Both the position numbers and the translations under genes were made by a program. A DNA stretch of 64,000 nucleotides from Prauserella marina (GTDB lineage Bacteria; Actinomycetota; Actinomycetes; Mycobacteriales; Pseudonocardiaceae): NCBI RefSeq assembly GCF_002240355.1, contig NZ_CP016353.1, positions 2,592,501 to 2,656,500 of the forward strand. The letters run 5' to 3'. This document shows positions 48,780 to 57,730 of the stretch, in pieces. Positions within the stretch are counted from its first letter, which is position 1; the number at the start of each line of letters is the position of its first letter. The notes below the pieces were generated by a model that made no database searches, was not told the origin of the DNA, and saw only the letters and a list, made by a program, of their open reading frames with translations.

Positions 48780-51700
48780 ATGCGACGGAGAGGTGCGGGC
48801 AGAAGCGCCAGGACGATCCTGGTGACGCTCGCGGCGGTGGTGGCGATGCCCGCCGCGGCGCTCGTGCAGTCGTCACAGGCCGCCACGGCGGATCCGGACA
48901 ACGCCGCGCGTGCGGTACCACCACCGACCTCGACGACGTCCGTCGTCACCGTCAAGATGGGCGGCGATCGCAACGGTGACCAGTCCGTCGCTCCGCTGGC
49001 GGGTTCCACGCTCGGCCTCTACTCGTCGGAAACCGGCGGAAACCCGCTCTTCACCTGCACGTCCGACGCCGAAGGCGATTGCAGCTTCGTGGTGACCGGC
49101 ACCGGCTCGGGAGGAGTCAACAGGGGCGGGCGGTTCTGGGTGCGGCAGATCTCCGCGCCCGCGGGCTGGGTCGGCAACGAAACCTTCCGGACAGGGGGCA
49201 CCGCCTCGACCGCCTACCGGTTCCGGACACCCTCGCTCTACGGCGGCGAAACCTACAGTTCGACCGACAACTTCATGGTCGGTACCGGTTCGAACAACCA
49301 GGCCGCTTCCACCGGCACCTGGCAGCAATCGCGCGTCAACCCCGAATTGCCGGGCCAGTGCGGGCTCAGGGTCGCACTCGTACTCGACCTGTCCGGCTCC
49401 ATGAACGGAAGCGTGCCGGCGCTCAAGTCGGCAGCCGACGCGTTCGTCGACAGCTTGCAGGGCACCCCGTCGTCCATGGCCTTGTTCACCTTCTCCAGTT
49501 ATTCGCCCGCCACGAGAGCCCAAGCCAACTCACCCGGTCTCGCCTCGGTCTCCACCCGCGCCGACGCCGCCGCGTTCAAGCAGCAATGGGCGGGGTGGTC
49601 GAACGCCACGGCAAACGGGGGCACCAACTGGGACCGGGCGCTGTATGAGCCCGCGCTGGCGGCGGAGAACTACGACGTCACGGTGGTGGTCACCGACGGG
49701 ATGCCCACCATGTACTCCACCCCCGAGGGGCCGGGCGGCACCGGGTCGATCACGTGCCTGAGGGAACTGGAGAGCGGCATCGTCTCCGCCAACGCGCTCA
49801 AGGCGAAGGGAAGCAGGGTGCTGGCCGTCGGAGTCGGCGACGGCACCTCGGGCAACGCCGCGGACAACCTCGCGGCCATCTCGGGACCGGACAAGTACGA
49901 CGGAACCAACATCGAGACGGCCGACTACTTCCAGGAGGAGGACTTCGGCGGGGCCGCCGCCGCGCTGCGCTCACTCGCGCTCGCTCCCTGTACCCCGACG
50001 GTGTCGGTGATCAAGCAGATCAGAGCCGACGACGGCACGGTCTTCAACGCGCCGGAGGGCTGGACGTTCGACGGCGAGACGAGCACGCCCGGAACGACCA
50101 TCGAGTCACCGCAGACCACGACCGCGAACGGCACGGGAGCCGTGAACTTCCCGCTCACCTACCAGGGTGGTGTCGAGTCGGCCGCGATCACCATCACCGA
50201 ACGGCAACAAGCCGGATACCAATTGATTCAGCAGGACGGGAAAAACGCCGAGTGTGTCGAGCGGGTGTCCGAGCAGCCGGTCGAGGTCACCGACGATCCA
50301 GGCGGCGGGCCAGGGTTCACGATGGACGTCCCGCTGACGGGATCGGTCTCGTGCACGGTGCTGAACCAGGCGCCGCCGGACGTGGTCCCGGCGACGGTCG
50401 AGGTCGACAAGCAGTGGAGCGTGACGACGGGAGACGGCACACGCACCTACACCGACGGCACCCAGCCCACCGACCTACAGGCCACGCTGCGGCTCACCGA
50501 CCCCGGCGGGCGCACCACATCGGATCAGGCGTGGGGAACCACGAGGACCGGATACTCGGCCGGTGAGCAGGTGACGGTGTCCGAGACGGCGAGGTTCGCC
50601 GACCTCGTGGACTGCACGCTGACCGGCGTCGAATTCGACGGGACGGCACTCGACCCGGGCGCGCCCTCGGCGACCGTGACCTTGGCCGGGGGAGCCAACG
50701 AGCACAGCATCACCAACCACGTCGACTGCCGGACGTCGCTGACGCTGGCCAAACGCGTCGCCGGTGGCGAAGCGGACGCCGGAAACTGGCTGCTGAAGGC
50801 GTTCGAGGCCGAGGGGAGCCTCCCCGGCCCTGCTGGGGTGAGCGGAAGCCCCGAGGCCACCGCCGAGGTGACGCCAGGCGCCAGGTACCAGCTCGCCGAA
50901 CAGCTCACCGGCACCGATCCCGCGTTGCTGAACTACCGGCAGGTGGACAACCGAACCGACTACCAGAGCAATCCGCGCTCGACGGGGTCGATGAACTGCC
51001 TCGCCTATGGCAGGGACGGAACCCAGAAGCTTGGCTGGAACGACGGCATCAACGGCGGGGTCAACGTCGCGCTCGGCATGCACGTGGTGTGCTCGGCTGT
51101 CAACGAGACGGTTCCGCTGACGCTGGTCAAGGAGGTGCGCGGCGGGCAAGCCGTCCCAGGGGACTGGCGGATCACCGCGACACCGGTCGACCCCGACCCG
51201 GCTGGGGTGCCGGAACAGACGGTGCGCGGAACAGCGGGCGAGGGAGTGACGATCACGGTCCGGCCCGGTCAGGCATACCGGATCAGCGAGACCGGACCCG
51301 ATACGCATTCACTGGAGTCCGTCGACTGCGGGCTCACCGAGTTCAGTTCGGCGGACACCCTGACCGTGGAATCGGGACAGCGCGGAAGATGCACCCTGGT
51401 GAACGCCTACCGTGGTGCGTCGCTGACCCTAGTCAAGGACGTGATCAACGAGCACGGCGGCGATGCGAAGCCGCGCGACTGGGTCCTGTCCGCCGACGGC
51501 CCCACGCCGGGCGTCTCCGGAAGGACGGGTGACTCGTCGGTGACCGATGCCGCCGTGGTCTCGGGGGACTACGTGCTCGCCGAGGAAGGCCCCGGCGGCT
51601 ACACGGCATCGGAGTGGGCGTGCGCGGGGCGCGACGGTGATCTCGGAGTCGAACGGGCGACCGTGCCGATCGTTCCCGGCGACGACGTGACCTGCACGAT

Positions 51701-51935
51701 CACCAACAGGGACAAGCCTGGCCCGGAACCGACCCCTTCTCCGGAGCCGACTCCGTCACCAGGCCCGTCGCCGGTGCCGCCGTCGCCTGGCCCGCCGCAT
51801 GACGATCAGTCGGCCCTCGCGGGTACCGGAATGCCCGCGCTGGGGCTGGGCTTGGCGGGCCTGCTGCTGCTCGGTGCCGGTGTCTGGTTCGTGCTGCGCG
51901 CCAGGCAGAAGGAAACGGGGGAGGGAAGCGAGTGA
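48780..51935 (+). CDS. Large VWA-domain surface protein with LAxTG sorting signal
   Basis: 1051 aa. Signal peptide (about residues 1-37), a prealbumin/SpaA-like first domain, a VWA domain with [13 protein letters not shown] (about residue 204) and TDGMPTMYS, then repeated fibronectin/SpaA-like modules marked by [18 protein letters not shown] and SLTLVKDV with a following W-x-L/I. A Pro-rich wall spacer ([16 protein letters not shown]) leads to LAGTG (residue 1013), a hydrophobic helix and RARQK tail, the class-E-sortase type signal. Likely covalently attached adhesin or pilin-like protein. No sortase gene lies nearby. ATG 48780 with GGGGAG 4 nt upstream. Confidence 0.9.
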   Translation: MRRRGAGRSARTILVTLAAVVAMPAAALVQSSQAATADPDNAARAVPPPTSTTSVVTVKMGGDRNGDQSVAPLAGSTLGLYSSETGGNPLFTCTSDAEGDCSFVVTGTGSGGVNRGGRFWVRQISAPAGWVGNETFRTGGTASTAYRFRTPSLYGGETYSSTDNFMVGTGSNNQAASTGTWQQSRVNPELPGQCGLRVALVLDLSGSMNGSVPALKSAADAFVDSLQGTPSSMALFTFSSYSPATRAQANSPGLASVSTRADAAAFKQQWAGWSNATANGGTNWDRALYEPALAAENYDVTVVVTDGMPTMYSTPEGPGGTGSITCLRELESGIVSANALKAKGSRVLAVGVGDGTSGNAADNLAAISGPDKYDGTNIETADYFQEEDFGGAAAALRSLALAPCTPTVSVIKQIRADDGTVFNAPEGWTFDGETSTPGTTIESPQTTTANGTGAVNFPLTYQGGVESAAITITERQQAGYQLIQQDGKNAECVERVSEQPVEVTDDPGGGPGFTMDVPLTGSVSCTVLNQAPPDVVPATVEVDKQWSVTTGDGTRTYTDGTQPTDLQATLRLTDPGGRTTSDQAWGTTRTGYSAGEQVTVSETARFADLVDCTLTGVEFDGTALDPGAPSATVTLAGGANEHSITNHVDCRTSLTLAKRVAGGEADAGNWLLKAFEAEGSLPGPAGVSGSPEATAEVTPGARYQLAEQLTGTDPALLNYRQVDNRTDYQSNPRSTGSMNCLAYGRDGTQKLGWNDGINGGVNVALGMHVVCSAVNETVPLTLVKEVRGGQAVPGDWRITATPVDPDPAGVPEQTVRGTAGEGVTITVRPGQAYRISETGPDTHSLESVDCGLTEFSSADTLTVESGQRGRCTLVNAYRGASLTLVKDVINEHGGDAKPRDWVLSADGPTPGVSGRTGDSSVTDAAVVSGDYVLAEEGPGGYTASEWACAGRDGDLGVERATVPIVPGDDVTCTITNRDKPGPEPTPSPEPTPSPGPSPVPPSPGPPHDDQSALAGTGMPALGLGLAGLLLLGAGVWFVLRARQKETGEGSE

Positions 51936-51960
51936 CGACCGGCGTCCCGCGCCGCCTCGC

Positions 51961-52024
51961 GAGTCCCCCGCCCAGGATGGGCGAGATCCGCGCTCGGGCC
52001 AGCGAGATCCGCGTTGGCGCCGGA
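51961..52024 (+). repeat. 21-nt tandem repeats, locus C (3 units)
   Basis: GAG-starting units at 51961, 51983 and 52004 (spacing 22 and 21), with GAGATCCGCGCTCGGGC and GAGATCCGCGTTGGCGC as the two best copies. Located 26 bp after the stop of the VWA protein, in the 162-bp spacer before the lipoprotein gene. Same orientation as locus A. Confidence 0.75.
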
Positions 52025-52097
52025 ACCGCCGGGTGCTCGGTCCGGACCCGGCCCGTCACGGGCCCGTTCGCCGCGGAACCCGTGAACTGAGGCACGC

Positions 52098-52727
52098 GTG
52101 GAACGACGAGCGGGGACCACCCGTCGCACGGTCATGGCTGGTTTCTCCATGGGACTTCGGATGTCAGCACTCGTCGTGGCCGCGGGCGCGCTGGTCGCCT
52201 GCTCGGGGGACGAACCACCGCAGGGTAAGCCGGTCGTCCCACAGGCATGGCTGACCAGCATGGACGAAGCCCTCGCCGAGGAAGGCGACGTGGGGGACAT
52301 CCCGGTGCTCAGGGCTGAGTCCGGCTGCGCGCTGGTGGATCCTCCCGAGGTCGGGGAGTCGCAGAGCAGGTTGAGCGGCGCCGGCGTCAGTACCTTCGGC
52401 GAGACCGGCGAGCGCTACATCTGCGACTTCGGGTCCCCGCCGATGACCTTGGTCATCGGCAGGACCGAGACGGCGGAGGACTTCGAGGCCACCACCCTCA
52501 GCGCGGAGAGCCCCAGCGTGACCACGCACCAGATCGAGGGCGCGGACGTCGACGTGGAGGACTACACCTACCCCAACGGCCGGGCAGAGCAGACCGCCCA
52601 GATCCTCGATGCCGACCGGAACGCGTTCGTGTCCCTCCAGATCGAGACCAAGCCCGGCAGCGATCTGCCCGACGGCTGGGACACGCGGGACACCGCCCAG
52701 CTGCTCGCCGATCTGGTGCGTTCGTAG
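52098..52727 (+). CDS. Small actinobacterial lipoprotein of unknown function
   Basis: 209 aa. N-terminal Arg-rich region, hydrophobic stretch and lipobox LVACS (Cys35), so membrane-anchored outside. The mature part is acidic, with two Cys (SGCALVD, YICDFG) that may pair. No domain recognised. GTG 52098 is backed by GAGG 5 nt upstream; ATG at 52134 gives a more typical signal peptide but has no ribosome site. Confidence 0.7.
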   Translation: MERRAGTTRRTVMAGFSMGLRMSALVVAAGALVACSGDEPPQGKPVVPQAWLTSMDEALAEEGDVGDIPVLRAESGCALVDPPEVGESQSRLSGAGVSTFGETGERYICDFGSPPMTLVIGRTETAEDFEATTLSAESPSVTTHQIEGADVDVEDYTYPNGRAEQTAQILDADRNAFVSLQIETKPGSDLPDGWDTRDTAQLLADLVRS

Positions 52728-52739
52728 CCGGGCACGGCA

Positions 52740-53414
52740 TCAGACCAGCACCGCGCGCGGCACACCGTCGCCGGTCAGCCTCCCCGCTTCGAGCCGCAGG
52801 CAGTGATCGGCGCGCAGCGCGTCGTCGAGATCATGGGTGGCTTGCACGACGGTGACCCCGGCCGCGCTGGCCTCGTCGATCACGTCGGCGATATCCCGTT
52901 TGGCCGCCTCGTCGAGTCCGGCCGTCGGCTCGTCGAGCAACAGCACTGACGCCTCCTGGGCCAGCCCCTGAGCGACGAGCGCCCGCTGGCGCTGTCCTCC
53001 CGACAACGCGCTGAGCCGACGGCTGGCGAGTGCGGCGATACCGAGTTTCTCAAGGCACTCCCTGACAATTCGTTTGTCCTTTGTGGATAACGGGAGCCAT
53101 CGGTTCGCGGTCGCCCACCTGCCCATGGCGACCGTGTCCCACACCGTGACCGGCAACAGGTCGGCGACGGCGCTGCGCTGAACGACGTAGGCGGGATGCC
53201 CTCGCCAGCGGCGGGTGATCGTCCCCGAGGACGGGGCTACGACTCCGGCGAGCACGCCGAGCAGGGTCGACTTTCCCGAACCGTTGGCGCCGGTGATCGC
53301 GGTGACCCCGCCCAGTGGGAGCCGCGTGCTGATGCCGTCCAGCACCCGGCGTCCTCCGAGGTGGGCGGCCAGCCCGGTGATCGTGATGGCGTCCTGGTCG
53401 TCGCTGTGGGTCAT
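52740..53414 (-). CDS. aztA: Zinc ABC transporter ATP-binding protein
   Basis: 224 aa. Walker A GANGSGKST, signature LSGGQRQR, Walker B VLLLDEP and switch His in THDLDD. Smaller than ZnuC, matching AztA. Divergent from aztB with a 50-bp spacer that holds a Zur-like box, so both arms should respond to zinc starvation together. ATG 53414 with GGGA 6 nt upstream. Confidence 0.85.
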   Translation of the reverse strand: MTHSDDQDAITITGLAAHLGGRRVLDGISTRLPLGGVTAITGANGSGKSTLLGVLAGVVAPSSGTITRRWRGHPAYVVQRSAVADLLPVTVWDTVAMGRWATANRWLPLSTKDKRIVRECLEKLGIAALASRRLSALSGGQRQRALVAQGLAQEASVLLLDEPTAGLDEAAKRDIADVIDEASAAGVTVVQATHDLDDALRADHCLRLEAGRLTGDGVPRAVLV

Positions 53415-53430
53415 GACACTTCCCGTTTGT

Positions 53431-53447
53431 AATGACATTCATTTTCA
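53431..53447. promoter_or_regulatory. Zur-like box in aztA/aztB divergent promoter
   Basis: AATGACATTCATTTTCA differs at two positions from AATGAAAATCATTTTCA, the form known for actinobacterial Zur sites. TAGAGT (53451-53456) lies 8 nt before the aztB GTG and could be a leaderless -10, which places the box in the promoter. Zur itself is not encoded in the window. Confidence 0.65.
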
Positions 53448-53464
53448 CTATAGAGTGACCGCTC

Positions 53465-54316
53465 GTGGAGTGGTTGACAACCCCGTTCGAGGTCGGGTTC
53501 GTGCAGCGGGCGCTGGCCGGAGGCGTGCTCGTATCGCTGATCTGTGCGCTCGCGGGGACCTGGGTCGTGTTGCGGGGCATGGCTTTTCTCGGTGACGCGA
53601 TGTCGCACGGGATGCTGCCAGGGGTGGCGCTCGCGTCGTTGCTCGGCGGCAACCTGGTTCTCGGTGCGGCGCTGAGCGCGGCGGCCATGGCACTCGGGGT
53701 GACCGCGCTGAACCGCTCTACGCGGTTGTCGCAGGACACCAGCATCGGGTTGCTCTTCGTCGGCATGTTGTCGGCCGGAGTCATCCTCGTGTCGCACTCC
53801 GACTCGTTCGCGGTCGACCTGACCGGCATGCTCTTCGGTGACATCCTGGCCGTTCGCGCCGGCGACCTGGGATTTCTCGTCGTCGCGTCGCTGGTCGCGC
53901 TCCTGGTTTCGGTACTGGGGCACAGGGCGTTCGTCGCGCTGGCCTTCGACGTTCGCAAGGCACACACGCTCGGTTTGCGGCCACGATGGGCACACGCCGT
54001 GCTGCTCGGTTTGCTGACACTCGCGATCGTGGCGTCCTACCACGTCGTGGGCACGCTGCTCGTCGTCGGGCTGCTGATCGCGCCACCGGCGACGGCCGTG
54101 CTGTGGGCGCGGCGCATCCCGATGATCATGGCGCTCGCCGCCGCGCTCGGCAGCATCTCCGTCGTCGTGGGACTGCTGTTGTCATGGCACTGGGGGACCG
54201 CGGCGGGCGCGACGGTCGCCGCCGTCGCCGTCGCACTGTTCTTCTGCTCGGCCCTCGCCACTCGGATCAGGGACAGAGCACGTACCGCTGACGAGAGGAT
54301 TGAAGCAACATCGTGA
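53465..54316 (+). CDS. aztB: Zinc ABC transporter permease
   Basis: 283 aa with 8-9 helices of the ABC-3 family. LRGMAFLGDAMSHGMLPGVAL and VGTLLVVGLLIAPPATAVLWARR are strongly typical of zinc/manganese permeases. GTG 53465 without a ribosome site, consistent with leaderless expression. Overlaps the next gene by 4 bp. Confidence 0.9.
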   Translation: MEWLTTPFEVGFVQRALAGGVLVSLICALAGTWVVLRGMAFLGDAMSHGMLPGVALASLLGGNLVLGAALSAAAMALGVTALNRSTRLSQDTSIGLLFVGMLSAGVILVSHSDSFAVDLTGMLFGDILAVRAGDLGFLVVASLVALLVSVLGHRAFVALAFDVRKAHTLGLRPRWAHAVLLGLLTLAIVASYHVVGTLLVVGLLIAPPATAVLWARRIPMIMALAAALGSISVVVGLLLSWHWGTAAGATVAAVAVALFFCSALATRIRDRARTADERIEATS

Positions 54317-55515
54317 CAGCGCAACGACAATTCCGCCGCGGGGTCATTCCGCTGGCATTGGTGCTGCTCGCCGGATGCGGCGGCACGAACGACACAGCCG
54401 AGGACCCGGCGGCCAAGGAGGAAACTCCGCACGGCTACGTCGAAGGCGCCGAGGAGACAGCCGAAGCGCAGTCCCGGCTCGTCGTTGCCGACGAGGAAAC
54501 GGGTCAGGTGCGCGTTCTCGACCTTGTCGGCGAGCATGAATGGCCCATCGAGCTACCCGTGGACAGCGTGGAAGGACTCATGGGAGACGGCAGGTTCGGC
54601 TACGTCGTCGCCGGCGGGGCGGTGCACATTGTGGACAGTGGTTCGTGGATGGTCGATCACGGCGACCACGTTCACTACTACCGATCGGAGCCCTCGGCGG
54701 CGGGCTCGGTCGAACTCGCCGCACCCTCGGCCGTGTTCTCCGGCCCGGTGATCACGTCGGTGTCCTCCGCTGAGGGGCCCGCGACGTTGCTCGACACGTC
54801 GGCGCTGGAGGAAGGAAATGCCGAGAGCGCAGGTGCGCTCGGCGAGGGCGGCGAAGCGGCTGTCGTCCCGTTCGGCGAGCACCTGCTCGTGCCGGCCACT
54901 CGCGAGGGAGCAGGCGTCATCGAGGTACGGCGGCAGGGAGGTGAGATCGTGGACACCCTCGCCGAACCGTGCCATGACCCTGGCGGCGTCGCGGTGACCC
55001 GGCTCGGTGTCGTGTTCGGTTGCCAGGACGGTGCGCTGCTGGTGAGCGAGAGCAAGGAAACGGTGCGAGGCGACAAGATCGGCTACCCAGAGCAGGTCGG
55101 GGAGGCCGACCGGGCACGGGAGTTTCAGCACCGTCCTGGCAGCACGACGCTCGTGGCGCGAGCGGGGGACACCGCGGTGTGGGTACTGGATGCCGCCGCT
55201 CGAACCTGGGCCCGGGTCGAGACGGGGCCGGTCACGGCAGCCAACACGGCGGGGGAGGGCGCGCCCCTGCTGACCCTCACCGCCGAGGGAGTGCTGCGGG
55301 CACACGACATCGACAGCGGAACCGAGACCGCGACGGCGCGGCTACTGGAGAAACCGGACCCGAGAGCAACGATCCTCGTCGACACCAGCAGGGCCTACGT
55401 CAACGATCCGCGAGCGGGCGTCGTCCACGAGATCGACTACAACGACGACGTGCGCGTCGCCCGGACCCTCTCCGTCGACATCGCGCCGACCCACATCGTG
55501 GAGACCGGCAGGTGA
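54313..55515 (+). CDS. aztD: Zinc metallochaperone lipoprotein
   Basis: 400 aa. Lipobox LVLLAGCGG, then HGYVEGAEETAEAQSRLVVAD and a beta-propeller-like repeat body. The DHGDHVHYYRSEP segment is the His-rich zinc site known in AztD, which hands zinc to the binding protein AztC. A second metal site likely involves the EPCHDPGG segment. GTG 54313 overlaps aztB, and the stop overlaps aztC. Confidence 0.88.
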   Translation: MTAQRQFRRGVIPLALVLLAGCGGTNDTAEDPAAKEETPHGYVEGAEETAEAQSRLVVADEETGQVRVLDLVGEHEWPIELPVDSVEGLMGDGRFGYVVAGGAVHIVDSGSWMVDHGDHVHYYRSEPSAAGSVELAAPSAVFSGPVITSVSSAEGPATLLDTSALEEGNAESAGALGEGGEAAVVPFGEHLLVPATREGAGVIEVRRQGGEIVDTLAEPCHDPGGVAVTRLGVVFGCQDGALLVSESKETVRGDKIGYPEQVGEADRAREFQHRPGSTTLVARAGDTAVWVLDAAARTWARVETGPVTAANTAGEGAPLLTLTAEGVLRAHDIDSGTETATARLLEKPDPRATILVDTSRAYVNDPRAGVVHEIDYNDDVRVARTLSVDIAPTHIVETGR

Positions 55516-56429
55516 GCGCCGTGCGCGCCGCACTGTGCGCGGTACTGCTGGTGGTGCTGACCGGCTGTGCCGGAGCCGGAGCCGACCGGGCACACATCGT
55601 CGTGACCACGAACATCCTCGGCGACATCACCAGGAACATCGTCGGCGACGAGGCAAGGGTCACGGTGCTGATGAAGCCCAACGCCGACCCGCATTCGTTC
55701 GGCATCGCGGCGCGGCAGGCAGCGGACCTCGAAAACGCGGGTTTGGTCGTCCACAATGGACTCGGGCTGGAAGAGGGGATGGCCAGGCACGTCGAGGCCG
55801 CGCGGGAGTCGGGAGTCGCGACGGTCGCCGTCGGCGAACACATCGACCCCATTTCCTACCGTGCCGATGAAAGCGAGGGGGAACCGGACCCGCATTTCTG
55901 GACCGACCCCGTGCGCGTGCGGACGGCGGTCGAGGTGCTGGCGGAGCGGATCGGCGAGGAGGTCAGTGGTGTCGACTCCGGGGCGATCCAGGTCAACGCC
56001 GAACGCTACCTGCGCGAGCTCGACGAGTTGCACACCTGGATGGCCGAGCGGTTCGACGGAATCGGGAAGGACGGCCGCACTCTGGTCACCAACCATCACG
56101 TCTTCGGCTACCTCGCGGCCAGGTACGACTTCCGCGTAGTCGGCGCGGTCGTACCGAGCGGGACGACGCTGGCCTCACCGAGTGCTTCCGACCTCAGCGA
56201 GCTGGCGGGCACCATTCGCGAGGCCGGGGTTCCCGCGATTTTCGCGGACTCCTCACAGCCGGACCGGCTGGCCAGGGTGCTGGCCGAGCAGGCGGGACTG
56301 CACGTCGAGGTGCTCGCCCTGTTCTCGGAGTCGCTCAGCGAGCGGGACGGTCCGGCCGGGACGTACCTGGACATGATGCGCGCCAACACCGACACCATCG
56401 TCTCCGGCCTGCGGCGCGGCGACGGCTGA
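55512..56429 (+). CDS. aztC: Zinc ABC transporter substrate-binding lipoprotein
   Basis: 305 aa, cluster A-I binding protein. Lipobox VLTGCAG, first zinc His in NADPHSFG, second in DPHFWTDP, third in TNHHVFGYLAARY and Asp in FADSSQP. The His-rich flexible loop of ZnuA is absent, as in AztC, which explains the need for a chaperone. GTG 55512 overlaps the aztD stop by 4 bp. Confidence 0.9.
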   Translation: MSAVRAALCAVLLVVLTGCAGAGADRAHIVVTTNILGDITRNIVGDEARVTVLMKPNADPHSFGIAARQAADLENAGLVVHNGLGLEEGMARHVEAARESGVATVAVGEHIDPISYRADESEGEPDPHFWTDPVRVRTAVEVLAERIGEEVSGVDSGAIQVNAERYLRELDELHTWMAERFDGIGKDGRTLVTNHHVFGYLAARYDFRVVGAVVPSGTTLASPSASDLSELAGTIREAGVPAIFADSSQPDRLARVLAEQAGLHVEVLALFSESLSERDGPAGTYLDMMRANTDTIVSGLRRGDG

Positions 56430-56457
56430 ACGAAGCGGGAAAGAAAGGGAAGAGTTC

Positions 56458-57645
56458 ATGGGAAACTTGTTGAGGTCGGCGGGCGTCGTGTCCGCGGTGA
56501 CCGCCACCGTGGCGGTGGTCGCCGCGTGCGGTCCTGGTGAACGGGATGACGCGCCGCCCGAGGGGGCGGGTGCGGCGGGTGGTTCGGCTCAGGTCGCCGA
56601 CCCGGTGGTGGTGAGCTACGACGGCGGTATCTACGTCCTCGAAGGGACGAGTCTCGACGTTGCCGAGGACATCAAGCTGGAGGGGTTCAACAGGCTCAAC
56701 CCCGCCGGTGACGACCGGCATGTCATGGTGTCCACATCGGACGGATTTGTCGCGCTGGACGCCGTGGGCGCGCGGCTGACCGACATCGAGTTCCCCGGTG
56801 CCGAACCGGGACACGTGGTTCCGCACGCGGGAACGACCACGTTGTTCGCCGACGGCACCGGTGAGGTGACCGTGTTCGATCCGGCCCGACTGGCGGAAGG
56901 CAAGCCGGAAGCCGAGAACTACACCACCGCCGAACCCCACCACGGAGTCGCGTTGCGGCTCTCCGGTGGAGAACTCGTCGTCACGCTCGGCAACGAGCAG
57001 GACAGGGTCGGCATGATGGTGCTGGGCGAGGACCGGACCACGGAACTCGCTCGCAACGAGGACTGCCCCGGTGTGCACGGAGAAGCCACGGCACAGGGAG
57101 AGGCCGTCGTCGTGGGCTGCGAGGATGGCGTCCTCGTGTACCGGGACGGCGACATCAGCAAGGTCGACAGCCCCGACGAGTACGGCAGGATCGGCAACCA
57201 GGCCGGTTCCGAGGTCTCGCCGGTGGTTCTCGGTGACTACAAGCGGGACGAGCTCGCCGAACTGGAGCGGCCGGAGCAGGTGTCGCTGATCGACACCGTC
57301 GACGGCACGATGGAGCTGGTCGATCTCGGCACCAGCTACACCTTCCGGTCGCTGGCGCGCGGTCCCGAAGGCGAGGCGCTGGTGCTCGGAACCGACGGCG
57401 CGATCCACGTCATCGACCCGGAGAGCGCGACCGTCGAGCGCACGATCCCCGTTCTCGGCCAATGGGAGGAACCGCTCGAATGGCAGCAACCCCGGCCCGC
57501 GCTGTTCGTCAGGGGCAACACGGCGTACGTCACGGATCCGGCCGAGAAGACGGTGGCCGCCGTCGATCTGGCTTCCGGTGAGAAGGTCGCGACCGCGACC
57601 CTCGACGAGGCCCCCAACGAGCTGAGCGGAGTCGCCGGACACTAG
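56458..57645 (+). CDS. AztD-like lipoprotein (second copy)
   Basis: 395 aa. Lipobox VVAACGPG, then a repeat body similar in layout to AztD: VVVSYDGGIYVLEG, RLNPAGDDRHVMVS, DCPGVHGEATAQGEAVVVGCEDGVLVYRDG, and a C-terminal NTAYVTDPAEKTV. The long HGDHxHYY-type cluster is replaced by EPGHVVPHAG and AEPHHGVAL. It may bind zinc at different affinity. AAAGGGAAG lies 6 nt before ATG 56458; 28 bp after aztC, in the same operon. Confidence 0.8.
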   Translation: MGNLLRSAGVVSAVTATVAVVAACGPGERDDAPPEGAGAAGGSAQVADPVVVSYDGGIYVLEGTSLDVAEDIKLEGFNRLNPAGDDRHVMVSTSDGFVALDAVGARLTDIEFPGAEPGHVVPHAGTTTLFADGTGEVTVFDPARLAEGKPEAENYTTAEPHHGVALRLSGGELVVTLGNEQDRVGMMVLGEDRTTELARNEDCPGVHGEATAQGEAVVVGCEDGVLVYRDGDISKVDSPDEYGRIGNQAGSEVSPVVLGDYKRDELAELERPEQVSLIDTVDGTMELVDLGTSYTFRSLARGPEGEALVLGTDGAIHVIDPESATVERTIPVLGQWEEPLEWQQPRPALFVRGNTAYVTDPAEKTVAAVDLASGEKVATATLDEAPNELSGVAGH

Positions 57646-57646
57646 G

Positions 57647-57666
57647 GCCTGCCGTGCGCGGCAGGC
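57647..57666 (+). terminator. Hairpin terminator after the azt operon
   Basis: GCCTGCCG (57647-57654), TGCG, CGGCAGGC (57659-57666), beginning 2 bp after the stop codon. No T-run. Confidence 0.65.
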
Positions 57667-57692
57667 TACGAGATTGTCAGACACGACCTGAG

Positions 57693-57730
57693 CGGCGTGG
57701 TGGTGGGGCGTCGTCCTCACCACCACGCCG
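57693..57730. terminator. Second hairpin, shared with the convergent methyltransferase gene
   Basis: CGGCGTGGTGGTG (57693-57705), 12-nt loop, CACCACCACGCCG (57718-57730): perfect 13-bp stem that abuts the methyltransferase stop at 57731. Confidence 0.7.

Noticed and set aside
53076-53092. DnaA-box-like TTTGTGGATAACG suggesting an origin
   Set aside because: A single copy inside the aztA coding sequence with no cluster of boxes or origin genes.
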